64,000 nucleotides of DNA from a bacterium. GTDB taxonomy: Bacteria > Verrucomicrobiota > Verrucomicrobiia > Limisphaerales > UBA11358. The stretch spans positions 62,001-126,000 of the forward strand of contig JAKAFL010000004.1 in assembly GCA_021817945.1 (NCBI GenBank), written 5' to 3'. A program made the position numbers and the translations under genes. Every line of letters starts with the position of its first letter. The first letter of the stretch is position 1. A model generated the notes under the pieces. It saw only the letters and a list, made by a program, of their open reading frames with translations. It did not search any database and had not been told where the DNA came from. Shown piece after piece: positions 33,353-42,820 of the stretch.

Positions 33353-35764
33353 TCAATTTGCCTGCAACCGCCTGATTTCAACATCACGATAGCGTATCAC
33401 CGTCGAATCGGAATCATTGAATGCGCCAAGTCCAACCAGAAATCGGTTGGTGACAAGGTAGTAGTTTCGAGCAGGTGCCGTATTCTCGAATAAAGTCTGG
33501 CCGTTCACCGAGGCGGTGACCAAACCGTCATGCAAGCGAAGATAAAATGAGTTGCTCCGGCTATTCAAGTCCCTGATGGGAGCGAGAATCTGGTGTTTGA
33601 TCCAATTCTGGGAAAAACTCGCCACATCGCCTTCATCGGAGTTGCGCTTGATGCGAAAGGCATCCCAAGTCTGGGTGTCAATGGTTTGTGGCAGCCCCAT
33701 TACCATGCCGGCTTGGAATGCCTTGGTCGTGCTGCTGATGATGTCAAATTCACCTTTGGCTTCAAATTCCATACCAATGGGAGTCCGGCAGTAAATCATA
33801 TGGCCGGATTCATCCGAATGAACCTCCAACGAACCGTCCGCAAGCATTTTAAAATCGCCGAAGTTTGTCTGCCACCCGGTGAACGCGGGGTCGGAAGGCA
33901 AAAATGAAACCCATTTGCCGGCGGCGAGGTCTTGCTCAAGGCTGAGGGAATATTGGCGTTCCCGCGCATACGACCGGGTCATGGCATCCACATTCGCAGC
34001 CGAAGCCAGCTCACCCAATATTTTCAGCGCCCCGCCAGCGTCGCCGGATGTGCAATCCTGCTCCGCCTCATCCACCTGATTGGACTGCGAGCCGGTTCGT
34101 GCCGCCACCTCAAGAGGAAAGCCGCTCAAGTCCCGCCCCCATCCTGTGAGGTTGAAAGGGTGCGGCTGCCAGTTCAATTTTTCCAATTGCCCGCGAGACA
34201 CCTGATATTTGCCTGCCAGGTAGGAAACAGCCGCGTAAGCGCCTCTCCATCCGTCACGCGCCCAATCCGTCTGGTCTGGGACGGCAATATATCCTTCGTA
34301 CATGGTTTTGAGGTTTGGCCAGACGTCCTCCCGCTCGTAAATATGCTGCCCCTGCGGCAAATTCATTTCCGATTCCACATCGGATAAGGAGTCAAAGAAT
34401 TTTCGAGGAACATCCGTATCAAACCGCCGGGTATTGAGCGCCGTGGCACCAAAAGCGAGCATCGCATCCAGGCTTCCGTACCAGCGGGGCCGCAACCCCC
34501 AGCGCATCTGGTTCCAGGCATCGGCATAATCAATTTGCGCCGCCACGGTGCGGTCGAACCATTTTCGCATCTCCCCGATGTTCGAATCCCCCAGTGAAAC
34601 GTAAATCATCCGGTCGGGCGCCAGCGCCCAGTTTGTGTTCAACTCCCACGCCTGGGTCAGGCATTGGCGTGCCCGCGCCAAGTGCTGGTTGAATCCCTGC
34701 CAGCCAGAATCCGACACGGTATTCGCGTAGCCGCCGCCACGCGACAGCCACGCCTCGTTGATTTCTGTTTCCCCCTGCAACACCAATGCCAGCCATTGAT
34801 AAGGTTTTCCCAGTCTCTGGACCATCGCACAGACCGATGCGCTGTTGCGATTAAAAAAGGGACTGCCCCAGCCCGAAACAAAAATCTCGGCAATCAGCGG
34901 CTGGTCTCCCGGTTGAAAACTTCCGTCTGTGAACGCGTCATGGAAATACTCCAAGGCTTGTGCGTCCAGAACCGGCATACGGTCGTCTTTATCATAAATC
35001 ATTCTGCCCACCAGCATTTCGACAGCGTAACATTTTGGGTAGCAAAGATGCCTGGAATTCTGGAAGCCTTTCACCGCGCGCTCCAGGCGCCGGATGGCCT
35101 CATGCAACTCCACCGCGTTGACCCCTGCCACGGTCAACACCAGCGGATCGGTGCAATTGGTGTCCTCTGCCAACTGATCAGCCATGACCGGCAACGGCGG
35201 CAGATTTGTATCCACCACTCCGCCGAAATTGCAGGCGATCCAGTTCGAAATCATCCCCAATGCCAGCGCATCGCATTCCGGGTTCCGCTCACCGCGCAAT
35301 TTATAACCATCGAGATACTGGCGAATCCGAAACTCCCTGTTGATCTTCTCAACATCCTCCTCCGTCAGGCTATTCGAACTGACGACCACTGGTTCGCAGG
35401 CGGCATCCATGGCCGAGACCTGTGCGGTCGCCGAATCCGGACGGACGGACAAGCTTTTAAAAAATGGCTCGATGATCCCATTTCCCAATGCCCAAACGAA
35501 CACAAATAACAAGACGATGGCAAGCCCTGCCCAGAAATAGACAGGAAAGAATTTGAAATTTTGTCGTTTGGTCATCGGGGTGCCTTGCACGGAGGCTGGA
35601 TTTGAAGGAGGCGACAAAACCGAGCCTAGCGGCTGCCAATTGGCCATGCCCTGCGTCCAGACCATTTCGGTGCCGTTGAATTCCCCTGCCGCGTGCCGCT
35701 GCTGTAATTCCTCCAGCGAAAACAGCCCAAGGTTCTGACCGTCACGATTCAGATGATATTTCAT
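33353..35764 (-). CDS. GYF_2-domain membrane protein with C-terminal lectin/glucanase-like domain
   Basis: 803 residues. Residues 1-50 are a GYF_2 domain (MKYHLNRDGQNLGLFSLEEL, then WTQGMANWQPLG), a presumed cytoplasmic peptide-binding module. One membrane helix spans about 76-97 (YFWAGLAIVLLFVFVWALGN). The large remainder would be extracytoplasmic: a helical repeat-like central part and, from about 620, a beta-sandwich-like domain (FEAKGEFDIISS, WDAFRIKRNSDEGDV, FYLRLHDGLVTASVNGQTLF) that resembles concanavalin-like DUF1080 domains. No catalytic residues can be named. The first 20 codons lie in a direct repeat shared with 42,808-43,079. Confidence 0.7.
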   Translation of the reverse strand: MKYHLNRDGQNLGLFSLEELQQRHAAGEFNGTEMVWTQGMANWQPLGSVLSPPSNPASVQGTPMTKRQNFKFFPVYFWAGLAIVLLFVFVWALGNGIIEPFFKSLSVRPDSATAQVSAMDAACEPVVVSSNSLTEEDVEKINREFRIRQYLDGYKLRGERNPECDALALGMISNWIACNFGGVVDTNLPPLPVMADQLAEDTNCTDPLVLTVAGVNAVELHEAIRRLERAVKGFQNSRHLCYPKCYAVEMLVGRMIYDKDDRMPVLDAQALEYFHDAFTDGSFQPGDQPLIAEIFVSGWGSPFFNRNSASVCAMVQRLGKPYQWLALVLQGETEINEAWLSRGGGYANTVSDSGWQGFNQHLARARQCLTQAWELNTNWALAPDRMIYVSLGDSNIGEMRKWFDRTVAAQIDYADAWNQMRWGLRPRWYGSLDAMLAFGATALNTRRFDTDVPRKFFDSLSDVESEMNLPQGQHIYEREDVWPNLKTMYEGYIAVPDQTDWARDGWRGAYAAVSYLAGKYQVSRGQLEKLNWQPHPFNLTGWGRDLSGFPLEVAARTGSQSNQVDEAEQDCTSGDAGGALKILGELASAANVDAMTRSYARERQYSLSLEQDLAAGKWVSFLPSDPAFTGWQTNFGDFKMLADGSLEVHSDESGHMIYCRTPIGMEFEAKGEFDIISSTTKAFQAGMVMGLPQTIDTQTWDAFRIKRNSDEGDVASFSQNWIKHQILAPIRDLNSRSNSFYLRLHDGLVTASVNGQTLFENTAPARNYYLVTNRFLVGLGAFNDSDSTVIRYRDVEIRRLQAN

Positions 35765-35974
35765 AATCGTCTGCTGCCTTCCCCAAGTGGTTCACCCAAG
35801 ATTACCCCTCGGGAACGGATTGTGTCCAGAACGCATTCGCCGGGAAAACACGCCTTTTTTGCCTCCACCCAGTTCCGCCCCCCTTGCGTCTTTTATTTGA
35901 GTCAACTCGCGTGTCGGCGGGCGTCACCACCACGCCCAACACCAAACCCAAAGTGTCCACCAGCGCGTGGCATT
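35703..35974. repeat. 272-bp direct repeat, left copy
   Basis: Nearly identical to 42,808-43,079, with a one-base indel in a T-run and a few substitutions. It covers the first 20 codons of the GYF_2 gene, its upstream region, and a fragment of an IS5-type transposase. The two copies bracket the defence-like cassette. Confidence 0.9.
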
Positions 35975-35984
35975 CCTGAACAAT
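35802..35984 (-). pseudogene. IS5-family transposase remnant
   Basis: On the minus strand the frame reads CHALVDTLGLVLGVVVTPAD, the typical IS5/IS427-group segment following the K-G-R-K-x-H motif. Only about 30 residues of homology survive. The rest of the transposase is missing, so it is inactive. Confidence 0.75.
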
Positions 35985-36026
35985 TCTTTCGTCGCATATT
36001 AGCATCCGGAGGAACCGAACCCCGGC

Positions 36027-36275
36027 ATGCGGCTGTGCGTCGAGGCAATGGAGCCGGTGGCATTTGGCTGGAAAAACTGGCTGCAAATAGGCAGTGAGGA
36101 AGCCGGACCGAAGGCGGCGGCAATCGCTTTGATCGTGGAGACGTGCCGCCGATTGGACGTGAATTTGCGGGCCTGTTTAATGAATATCCCACCCCGGCTT
36201 GGGGATTGGCCAAGCGCCAGGTTGGCGGAGCTTTCGCCCGCCGCCTGGAAACCCGCTCACATCAAAATCTCCTGA
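36027..36275 (+). pseudogene. IS66-family transposase C-terminal remnant
   Basis: The plus-strand frame reads EAMEPVAFGWKNWLQIGSEE, then GPKAAAIALIVETCRRLDVN and LAELSPAAWKP, matching the C-terminus of IS66 TnpC. The catalytic part is absent. A relic from an insertion next to the direct repeat. With the IS5 piece it fills most of the gap between the GYF_2 gene and the DprA-like gene. Confidence 0.8.
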
Positions 36276-36360
36276 TATCCCAGCAGTTTATCACAGCCAG
36301 ACTGCCTCTCCAGACGGGTTGCTGACACGGATACGAAGAACTGTTTAAAGTAGGCTTCGA

Positions 36361-36921
36361 TCATAGATGGGATGGCGTCACCAAACGTATGCCCCATACA
36401 CGCAAGCAGGGAATTAGTTTTTCCAACTGACCGCCGACGGTAGCGTGGGCAATGAAAACCTCGTCGGCCAAGGCAGCGACAAACTCGTTGCGGCGGGCGG
36501 CGAATTCGGCGGTGATGCGTTTCGCCTGAGCATCGAACGCCGACAGGATCAACATCCGGCCGCTGGCGACGGCGATGGCCCATTGGGCTGGCAGCCGTTC
36601 TAGCATCGCACGAGCGGGACAGAGAATGACCGGGCAATCGCCGCGAAGCAGGATTTGCAAACACTCCTTCTCCACCGGCGAATGAAAACCGCCAATGACG
36701 CAGCGCGCGGTATCCCGCCACTTGGCGGCCTGGTCGTAGATGGGGAGGATGACGTTGCCGGGGCAACGGCTGGAACAGAAAAGCGCGGTTTTGGGCAGGG
36801 CGAGCAAGTCGAGGTTGCCGAGCGCGGTTAATTTAGGTGGGGCAGCTGCGCCCAAGCGTTGGGTCAAACGCGCTGGATGGCGGGCATCTTCACGCGTGAT
36901 TGTTTCGACCCCTGTATTCAT
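36361..36921 (-). CDS. DprA/SLOG-like Rossmann protein
   Basis: 186 residues with the core of DNA-processing protein A: LALPKTALFCSSRCPG as the first strand, a GGFHSPVEKECLQILL helix, PVILCPARAMLERLP, RMLILSAFDAQAKRIT and RNEFVAALADEVFIAHATVG. In DprA this fold binds single-stranded DNA, while SLOG-type relatives in immune systems bind nucleotide signals. It lacks the N-terminal SAM and C-terminal winged-helix domains of competence DprA. It is the last gene of the leftward cassette, six bases after the methylase fragment. A defence role is inferred from company. Confidence 0.7.
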   Translation of the reverse strand: MNTGVETITREDARHPARLTQRLGAAAPPKLTALGNLDLLALPKTALFCSSRCPGNVILPIYDQAAKWRDTARCVIGGFHSPVEKECLQILLRGDCPVILCPARAMLERLPAQWAIAVASGRMLILSAFDAQAKRITAEFAARRNEFVAALADEVFIAHATVGGQLEKLIPCLRVWGIRLVTPSHL

Positions 36922-36927
36922 TTTGCA

Positions 36928-37989
36928 TCAGGCATCCAGATTCCAAATGCTGCCTCTGATAGTATTGGAATTAAAGCCGGTGTCGTCGTCGCTGATTTTG
37001 GAATTCAATTCTGAATATCTCAACCCGTTCGGAAATTCGTCCAGATGCCACTGGTATTGATCGAAATAATGAAAGACGCGCTCGAAAGCCTCGTCATCAA
37101 TCTGGATGTCCTTGCCGTAACGCTCGGGCCGTTCCAATTCGTGAACGTCGAACAAGCCGCCGTTGAGATACGGGATGCTACCAAGTAACTTTTCCAAGTC
37201 GGGGGCGCGGTCTTTTTTGCGTTTGCCAAAACCTTCGTGGAACAGGCGCAACAGGAAGTAGCGGTAGAAGGTGTAAAACTTGTCCTTGCCCTGTTCCCGT
37301 TTGCAGCGGTCGAGCCGGTTGCGGAGGTAATGGATGTCGCCATCGAGGAAGCCCTTGCGCTGGATGAAATAGACGAACACCAGCCGGTTGAGCATGACGG
37401 ACGCATACCATTCGCGGTCGGCGACCTCGCCGATGCCATCAATGAATTTGAGGAATGCCTTTCGGTGCGTGTCGAAGTCGCGATAGAACGCCTTGGTGAC
37501 CTTCTCGATGTCGAACGCGGCGCGGGCGCCTTCGGAAAGGGTGAGGGTGTGAACATCGCCCCGTTCCTCGTCTTCGAGGGAAATGTAAAGGTGCTGGAGC
37601 TTCTGGAGCAGCGAGTCGCCGGGCTGAGCGCGGTTGAACTCATGCGTGCGGGCGGCGAGTGGCTTGCCGGGTTCGCGCCGCACCCCCATCCATGATTGCG
37701 TGGCTCCGTCGTGGGTCGGGAAAACGATGAGATGCTCGAAACTGGTCTGCGTCAGGGCGCGGTCGAGTTTCAACCGCGTGGTGTGGTCGGGCAACTTGCC
37801 ATTGGCGCACGCACAGGACCACGCGGTAAAACCGCGCTTTTCGGCGATGGCGGTGAAGTCATAGTCCGTCTCGCCAACGCGGAGCGTAAGTTTCTGGCGG
37901 GCGGGTTCCCAACCCAGTTCTTCGACAAATAATTTGGCGAGGTTGCCGTTTTGGAGCAGCGGCCGGGCGCGTTGGAAATCGAGGGGCAT
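36928..37989 (-). CDS. N-terminal part of an Eco57I-type restriction/methylase protein, truncated
   Basis: 353 residues matching the N-terminal region of long (over 1,000-residue) type IIG-like methylases: NLAKLFVEELGWEPA, LQKLQHLYISLEDEERGDV, VMLNRLVFVYFIQRKGFL, then IPYLNGGLFDVHELE and YFDQYQWHLDE. Homologues would now continue into the methylase domain with an NPPY-type motif. Instead, after WHLDE, there is an unrelated tail of about 35 residues (RYSELNSKISDDDTGFNSNT, then IRGSIWNLDA) that resembles a winged-helix segment of other nucleases. The methylase is therefore gone, most likely by deletion that fused two genes. The fragment could still be expressed. Confidence 0.72.
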   Translation of the reverse strand: MPLDFQRARPLLQNGNLAKLFVEELGWEPARQKLTLRVGETDYDFTAIAEKRGFTAWSCACANGKLPDHTTRLKLDRALTQTSFEHLIVFPTHDGATQSWMGVRREPGKPLAARTHEFNRAQPGDSLLQKLQHLYISLEDEERGDVHTLTLSEGARAAFDIEKVTKAFYRDFDTHRKAFLKFIDGIGEVADREWYASVMLNRLVFVYFIQRKGFLDGDIHYLRNRLDRCKREQGKDKFYTFYRYFLLRLFHEGFGKRKKDRAPDLEKLLGSIPYLNGGLFDVHELERPERYGKDIQIDDEAFERVFHYFDQYQWHLDEFPNGLRYSELNSKISDDDTGFNSNTIRGSIWNLDA

Positions 37990-38015
37990 GGGATAAATAA
38001 AGTATGATGGATGAA

Positions 38016-38864
38016 TCAGGTATGAGGAGGGCCACCCTTGAGCTTTTTCATGCCGCTGGCGGCGAGCAGGCTGCGCATTTGGGTGATGGCGATGTCATTG
38101 AGCGTGCGGAGACGTTCCCCGGGCGCGAGTCCCTGCCGGATGAGGACGGAGTTGAGGCTTTCAAGATTGGTCAGGACCACGAGTTGTTCCAGTGGAGCAT
38201 GGTCGCGAAGATTGCCGTCAGCGTTGGGATGGGCGTCGCGCCATTGTTTGGCGGTCTGTCCAAAGAGCGCGACGTTGAGGAGATCAGCCTCGCTGGCATA
38301 CACCGCGGCCGCCTGGGCCTTGGTGATCGAAGGTGGAATGAGGGTGTCTTTGATGGCGTCGGTGTGGATGCGGTAATTGATCTTGGTAAGGGTGCGCTGG
38401 AGGTTCCAATCGTGCTTGAGCCGGTTGTTTTCATCCTCCTTTAGCCGCTGAAACTCGCGGATCAGATAGAGCTTGAATTCCACCGACACCCAGGATGCGA
38501 ATTCGAATGCGATGTCCTTGTGGGCGTGGGTGCCTCCGTACCGTCCGGCGCTGGAAGTAAGGCCCACCGCGCCGGTTTTTTCAATCCATTGTTTGGGGGT
38601 GAGGATAAAACTATTCAGTCCAGCCTGGAGTCTAATCCCGTCGAATTCGACGGGATTAAACCCGGGGTTGTTCAAGCGTTCCCAAACACCGAGAAATTCC
38701 AGGGTGTTGCGGTTCCGCAGCCAGTTGCGGATGACATCGTCCGGATGATCGGGGTTTTTATATTTGGCGATGTCCGTCAGACAAATAATATCCTGCTGGT
38801 CCTGCGACAGCACCCTGACGGAGGCTCCCTGAACGGCCATGATGGATGTTTTGCCTCGTTTCAT
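38016..38864 (-). CDS. KilA-N domain protein
   Basis: 282 residues from the ATG at 38,864, one base after the helicase stop, so translation is coupled. Residues 10-130 are a KilA-N domain: ICLTDIAKYKNPDHPDDVIR, NWLRNRNTLEFLGVWE, KDIAFEFASWVSVEFKLYL and IREFQRLK. KilA-N proteins are common in phages and beside restriction systems and bind DNA, but their role there is unknown. The C-terminal half is helical (KAQAAAVYASEADLLNVALF). It lies between the helicase and methylase genes. Confidence 0.85.
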   Translation of the reverse strand: MKRGKTSIMAVQGASVRVLSQDQQDIICLTDIAKYKNPDHPDDVIRNWLRNRNTLEFLGVWERLNNPGFNPVEFDGIRLQAGLNSFILTPKQWIEKTGAVGLTSSAGRYGGTHAHKDIAFEFASWVSVEFKLYLIREFQRLKEDENNRLKHDWNLQRTLTKINYRIHTDAIKDTLIPPSITKAQAAAVYASEADLLNVALFGQTAKQWRDAHPNADGNLRDHAPLEQLVVLTNLESLNSVLIRQGLAPGERLRTLNDIAITQMRSLLAASGMKKLKGGPPHT

Positions 38865-38865
38865 G

Positions 38866-41800
38866 TCAATTTTTGCGGATTCCCAGCGAGCAAATGATTT
38901 TGGGCTCGCGGGCCTCGACATCGTCTTTGGTCACACAGAGGCGGTCTTCCTCCGCAAGCGACAGGACGAGGGCGACAAGTTTTTCATCATTGATGCCGGA
39001 GCGCATTTCGCGATTAAGCAGGTCCCGCGCGGCCTCGGTCAACGGAGCTTCGTAAATTTCATCAATCGCGAGATGGAGCGGCTTGATGTCGAACAGGCTG
39101 TCCTTGACGTTGGCGGCGTAATCTTTCAACCGTTCATACACTCGCCGGCGGGCGCTGGTGGGTTTGCCGAGCTGGCCGCCGGTGGTGATATGCTCGGTCT
39201 GGATGCCGGCGACGGCTTTTTGCACGAGCGGATGGTGGTTGGCCAGACGCGGGAGCGCGGGCGTGGCCGGCTCGCATGCGGCGGCTCGCAAAATCTCGTG
39301 CTGGCTCTCGGTGACAGTTTTTCCCTCCTCGTCCACCCAGGCGAGCGCGTCGTTACCATCGGCCGTGCGGACATAAACCATCGCGCCGGAAGTGGGCTGG
39401 GGACCAGCGGCACCAGCGGGCTTGGCGGCGATGGCCGACAATGCCTTGGTGGAAAACACGACGCCGGGCAAATCCGGGATGATTTTTCTGAGCGCCGGAT
39501 TGGTGTCGCAAGCATTCTTCCAAATCTGGTAGGCAAGCGACGCGAGATCCACTTCATCATCCGCCGGGTCGTCCAGGATGCCGGATTTTTCCGTGAATAG
39601 GTCGCGGATGACGGTGTCGTGTTTTTCGTCCTCGAAAAAGGTTTCATCCGTGCCGACAACCTCAGCATTTTCTGTCAAGCGCTGGCGGACCCGCGAGCGC
39701 AACCGGATGAGTCGCTCGACGCCATCCGCAGGCACGAAGGAGTAGCAAAGAATCTGCTCGGCTTTCTGGCCGATACGATCCACACGGCCCGCCCGCTGGA
39801 TGAGGCGGATGATGGCCCACGGCAAATCGAAATTCACCACGATGGCAGCATCCTGCAAGTTTTGGCCTTCGCTCAAGACATCGGTGGCGAGGAGCACGCG
39901 CAATTCATCGGCGGGCGCAACGTAGTTGGGCGAGCCTTTGTCCTGCGCCTTGTTGCTGGCGGGACTGAACCGGCGAGCGTAATTGGCCGGGTTCTCGGTG
40001 TTTCCGGTGACACCGGCCATGGATTCCAGGCCGCGCGATTTCAACTGCTCGGCCAGATACGACACCGTGTCGGCGAATTGGGAAAAGATGAGAACTTTCT
40101 GGTCGGCATGTTTTTTGGCCAGGAGCTTGAAAAGTTCCTCAAATTTTTTGTCCTGGCCAGGTTGCCAGCGGCCCGCGAGCTCCAAGATGGAAAAAAGTCG
40201 TTCCGCATCCTGCCGCAAATGCGTGGCGAGGTCTTTGACAAAGACGTCCGGCCGCAACCATTCAAAATTGCGATGGTGTTCGTCCTTGAGCATCTGATAG
40301 CCCTCGGCCCCGGCGGCGGCAAAATCGGCGAGCGATTTGGCGGTGATTTCCGTGGGCTTGGCGGGAGCTTTGTCATCCGAGCCGAACAACCCACTTTCGC
40401 TGTCGTGATCCTCGGTGCGGGTGTCGAACAATGCCTGATCCTGGGTGCCGACGGGCAGCGGCAGTTTGTTTTCCAACGCGTGGAGGAAAATAAAATTGCG
40501 CAGAATGTGACGCCGCACCGAGAGCAGGAACGAATGGCCGCTGCTCTCCAGCCGCTTGAACAGGTTGGTGCGGCAAAAACCGATGAGCCGTTTGCCGGCG
40601 CGCGAAAGGTTGTCCATCAACTCCGCCTCGTCCTGCGACGGCGGCACGTCGAGCGTGGGCTTGAGATAATTGGCGAGGCCGTAGCGCGGCAAATGCAGGA
40701 CGCGGACGGTATCAACCACTTTGTCGGAATACAGTTTGGCATATTGGTCGTCTGGGTCGTTGTCGCGAATGCGAAAAGTCAGCGTCTTGGGCTGGCGCTT
40801 GGGGAAATGGAAACGGCTGCCGCCCTCAAGTATCAAAAACCGGCGGTCTTCCCTGGCCTTGGGTTGGTCGCACTTGGGACATATATCCTGCGTGGGCTGC
40901 AGCACGGTGTCGCACTGGGGACATTCCGTGAACGCGTAGTTGCGTTCGACGAAACTGCGCGTGCGGCGGACCATGAACAGGCGCATGAGTTCGCGCCAGT
41001 CGTCGGGGTGGTTGCTTTTCTCAAAGGCGTTGAGGCAGTTGATGGCACACTGATGGCGGCGGGTAAATTCGTCGGGCCGGCCATCGCAGTCGCGGCGCAA
41101 GTATTCCTCGGGCCGGATGCCGACAACGTCGTCGGGATTCAGGAACAGCCGGAGCTGGTTCGCGAGGTCGAGATAGGCTTTGTTGTAGGGCGTGGCCGAA
41201 AGCAGGATGCACTTGCATCCGTTTCGGGACAGGTAATCGCGCACAGCAGCCCATTTCTTGCCTTCGCGGTTCCGCAAGTTGTGGCTTTCGTCAATGATCA
41301 CGACGCGGTAGCGGCGGAGATCGGGCAATTCGTTTTGCGCCTGCGTGATGGACACCACCTCCGCAATCAGGCGGTGGCGGTGGGCGTAATCCTCCCACAT
41401 GCCGACGAGATTCTTGGGGCAGATGATGAGGGTTTCCAGCGAGCGCGGCGGGTCTTGGAACACACGGGCCAGCGCGGTCGCCATCAAGGTTTTGCCGAGG
41501 CCGACGACGTCGCCAAGAATCACGCCGCCGCGTTTTTCCAGATGACGCGCAGCGATACGAACGGCGGCAGACTGAAATTCCAGGAGGGTGCCGCGCATAT
41601 CCGCCGGGATGGTGAATTCGGAAAGGCCGGCGCGGGCTTCCTCCGCCAAGTGGTAAGCCATCTTGACGTAGATATGATAAGGCGGCGGACACTCCGGACG
41701 GGCCCAACTTTCGTCAATCACCTGGATCAATTCCTTGGTGATGTCAATGCACCAGCGATCTTTCCAGCGGTCCTCAAACCAGCCGGATAATTTTTTCGTG

Positions 41801-42348
41801 GCGTCCTGGTCGAGCACGTCCACGTTCAATTCGCCTTGATAGGACAAACCGGACAACGTGAGATTGCTGGAGCCGACAAAACCGGTGATGGGGTTGTTGG
41901 GGTCGGGGCGGAAGCAGAGGTACAGCTTGGCGTGGAGCGTGTGACGGAGAAATAATTTCACCACCACCTTGCCGGATTTGAGCTGGGCCGAGAGACGGCG
42001 TAGGCCGGCTTCATCCTCGTCGTTGGGTGCGCCGAAGGTGAGTTGAGCGCGAAATTCCTCGGCGAGCCGGCGCTTCAACCGAATGACGGCCTGCTGACTG
42101 ATTTCATTTTCCTGCGGCAACAGGCTGTAAACCGCGCGCAATTCTTCCTGGGCGGGCCGCTGCATCCCGACAAGAAGCCGGCATTGTTGACCCTCGCCGC
42201 CCGGCCATTTTTCTATGAGCCCATCTATGGCTTTCCAGCCGCGCAAATTAAAATAGCCGACGCAAAAATCAGAACGCTGGGAAATTTCCAACGTCTCCCG
42301 GAGCGCGGGCAGGAGTTCGAGGGCGATGTTGTCGAATATGCGGGGCAT
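38866..42348 (-). CDS. PLD-domain SNF2/SF2 helicase
   Basis: 1,160 residues from ATG 42,348, giving MPRIFDNIALELLPALRETL; an upstream in-frame TTG is less likely. The N-terminal 200 residues hold a phospholipase D-like nuclease domain with one HxK motif, HTLHAKLYLCF, then GFVGSSNLTLSGL. The SF2 core follows: motif I GDVVGLGKTLMATAL (about 282), motif II VVIIDESHNLRNREG, motif III LLSATPYNKAY, a zinc-ribbon CPQCDTVLQPTQDICPKC, and the C-terminal lobe with LIFSQFADTVSYLAEQL, ATDVLSEGQNLQDA and QRAGRVDRIGQ. Such proteins are paired with Eco57I-like methylases in defence islands and are thought to restrict foreign DNA. Confidence 0.92.
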   Translation of the reverse strand: MPRIFDNIALELLPALRETLEISQRSDFCVGYFNLRGWKAIDGLIEKWPGGEGQQCRLLVGMQRPAQEELRAVYSLLPQENEISQQAVIRLKRRLAEEFRAQLTFGAPNDEDEAGLRRLSAQLKSGKVVVKLFLRHTLHAKLYLCFRPDPNNPITGFVGSSNLTLSGLSYQGELNVDVLDQDATKKLSGWFEDRWKDRWCIDITKELIQVIDESWARPECPPPYHIYVKMAYHLAEEARAGLSEFTIPADMRGTLLEFQSAAVRIAARHLEKRGGVILGDVVGLGKTLMATALARVFQDPPRSLETLIICPKNLVGMWEDYAHRHRLIAEVVSITQAQNELPDLRRYRVVIIDESHNLRNREGKKWAAVRDYLSRNGCKCILLSATPYNKAYLDLANQLRLFLNPDDVVGIRPEEYLRRDCDGRPDEFTRRHQCAINCLNAFEKSNHPDDWRELMRLFMVRRTRSFVERNYAFTECPQCDTVLQPTQDICPKCDQPKAREDRRFLILEGGSRFHFPKRQPKTLTFRIRDNDPDDQYAKLYSDKVVDTVRVLHLPRYGLANYLKPTLDVPPSQDEAELMDNLSRAGKRLIGFCRTNLFKRLESSGHSFLLSVRRHILRNFIFLHALENKLPLPVGTQDQALFDTRTEDHDSESGLFGSDDKAPAKPTEITAKSLADFAAAGAEGYQMLKDEHHRNFEWLRPDVFVKDLATHLRQDAERLFSILELAGRWQPGQDKKFEELFKLLAKKHADQKVLIFSQFADTVSYLAEQLKSRGLESMAGVTGNTENPANYARRFSPASNKAQDKGSPNYVAPADELRVLLATDVLSEGQNLQDAAIVVNFDLPWAIIRLIQRAGRVDRIGQKAEQILCYSFVPADGVERLIRLRSRVRQRLTENAEVVGTDETFFEDEKHDTVIRDLFTEKSGILDDPADDEVDLASLAYQIWKNACDTNPALRKIIPDLPGVVFSTKALSAIAAKPAGAAGPQPTSGAMVYVRTADGNDALAWVDEEGKTVTESQHEILRAAACEPATPALPRLANHHPLVQKAVAGIQTEHITTGGQLGKPTSARRRVYERLKDYAANVKDSLFDIKPLHLAIDEIYEAPLTEAARDLLNREMRSGINDEKLVALVLSLAEEDRLCVTKDDVEAREPKIICSLGIRKN

Positions 42349-42591
42349 GGAGGGGTCAAGTCTCGAAGGCGGAATTTGGGGGGGCAAAGAGATGGCAACG
42401 CCGCCGCGTGCGGTGACCGGTGATGGCGGAAATCAGAGGCATACCCGGGGGAGAGTTTTAATTGTTTGGCGTTAAGGCGCAAACATAAAACAAAGCAGTG
42501 AGCGGAAATTTGGAATCTGAAAGGGGAAATATGCATGTGAACAAACCTGAACCTGAAACCTGAAAGTGGTTTTAATCAGGGCTTTGGTGAT

Positions 42592-42820
42592 TTAGTTGAA
42601 ATCGAATCTCAGTCGTGAATCCGGCACCGCCGACTTGGGTTTCAAGGCGTCTTCGGGTGACGCGCCGGAATAAAGCACGGCCATGATCTGGGACATGCGC
42701 TCGTCCACGATACAGAGATTGGACAGGATGAGGTGCTCGGCGATGGCGTCGGTTATGTCGGCACCGGGCAGAATCATGCTGGTACGGAAGCGAATTTCGC
42801 CGTCGGCGTAATTCCTCCAG
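42592..42820 (-). pseudogene. YbjN-like protein, C-terminal fragment
   Basis: The minus frame reads NYADGEIRFRTSMILPGADI, then HLILSNLCIVDERMSQIMAV and LYSGASPEDALKP, a pattern seen in YbjN/type III chaperone-like domains. Its N-terminal part has been replaced by the start of the GYF_2 gene in another frame, so the junction at about 42,808 breaks both genes. Confidence 0.55.

Noticed and set aside
39619-41790. 723-codon open frame on the plus strand
   Set aside because: It is antisense to the PLD-SNF2 helicase, whose motifs are intact on the other strand; GC-rich coding DNA commonly leaves such long antisense frames.
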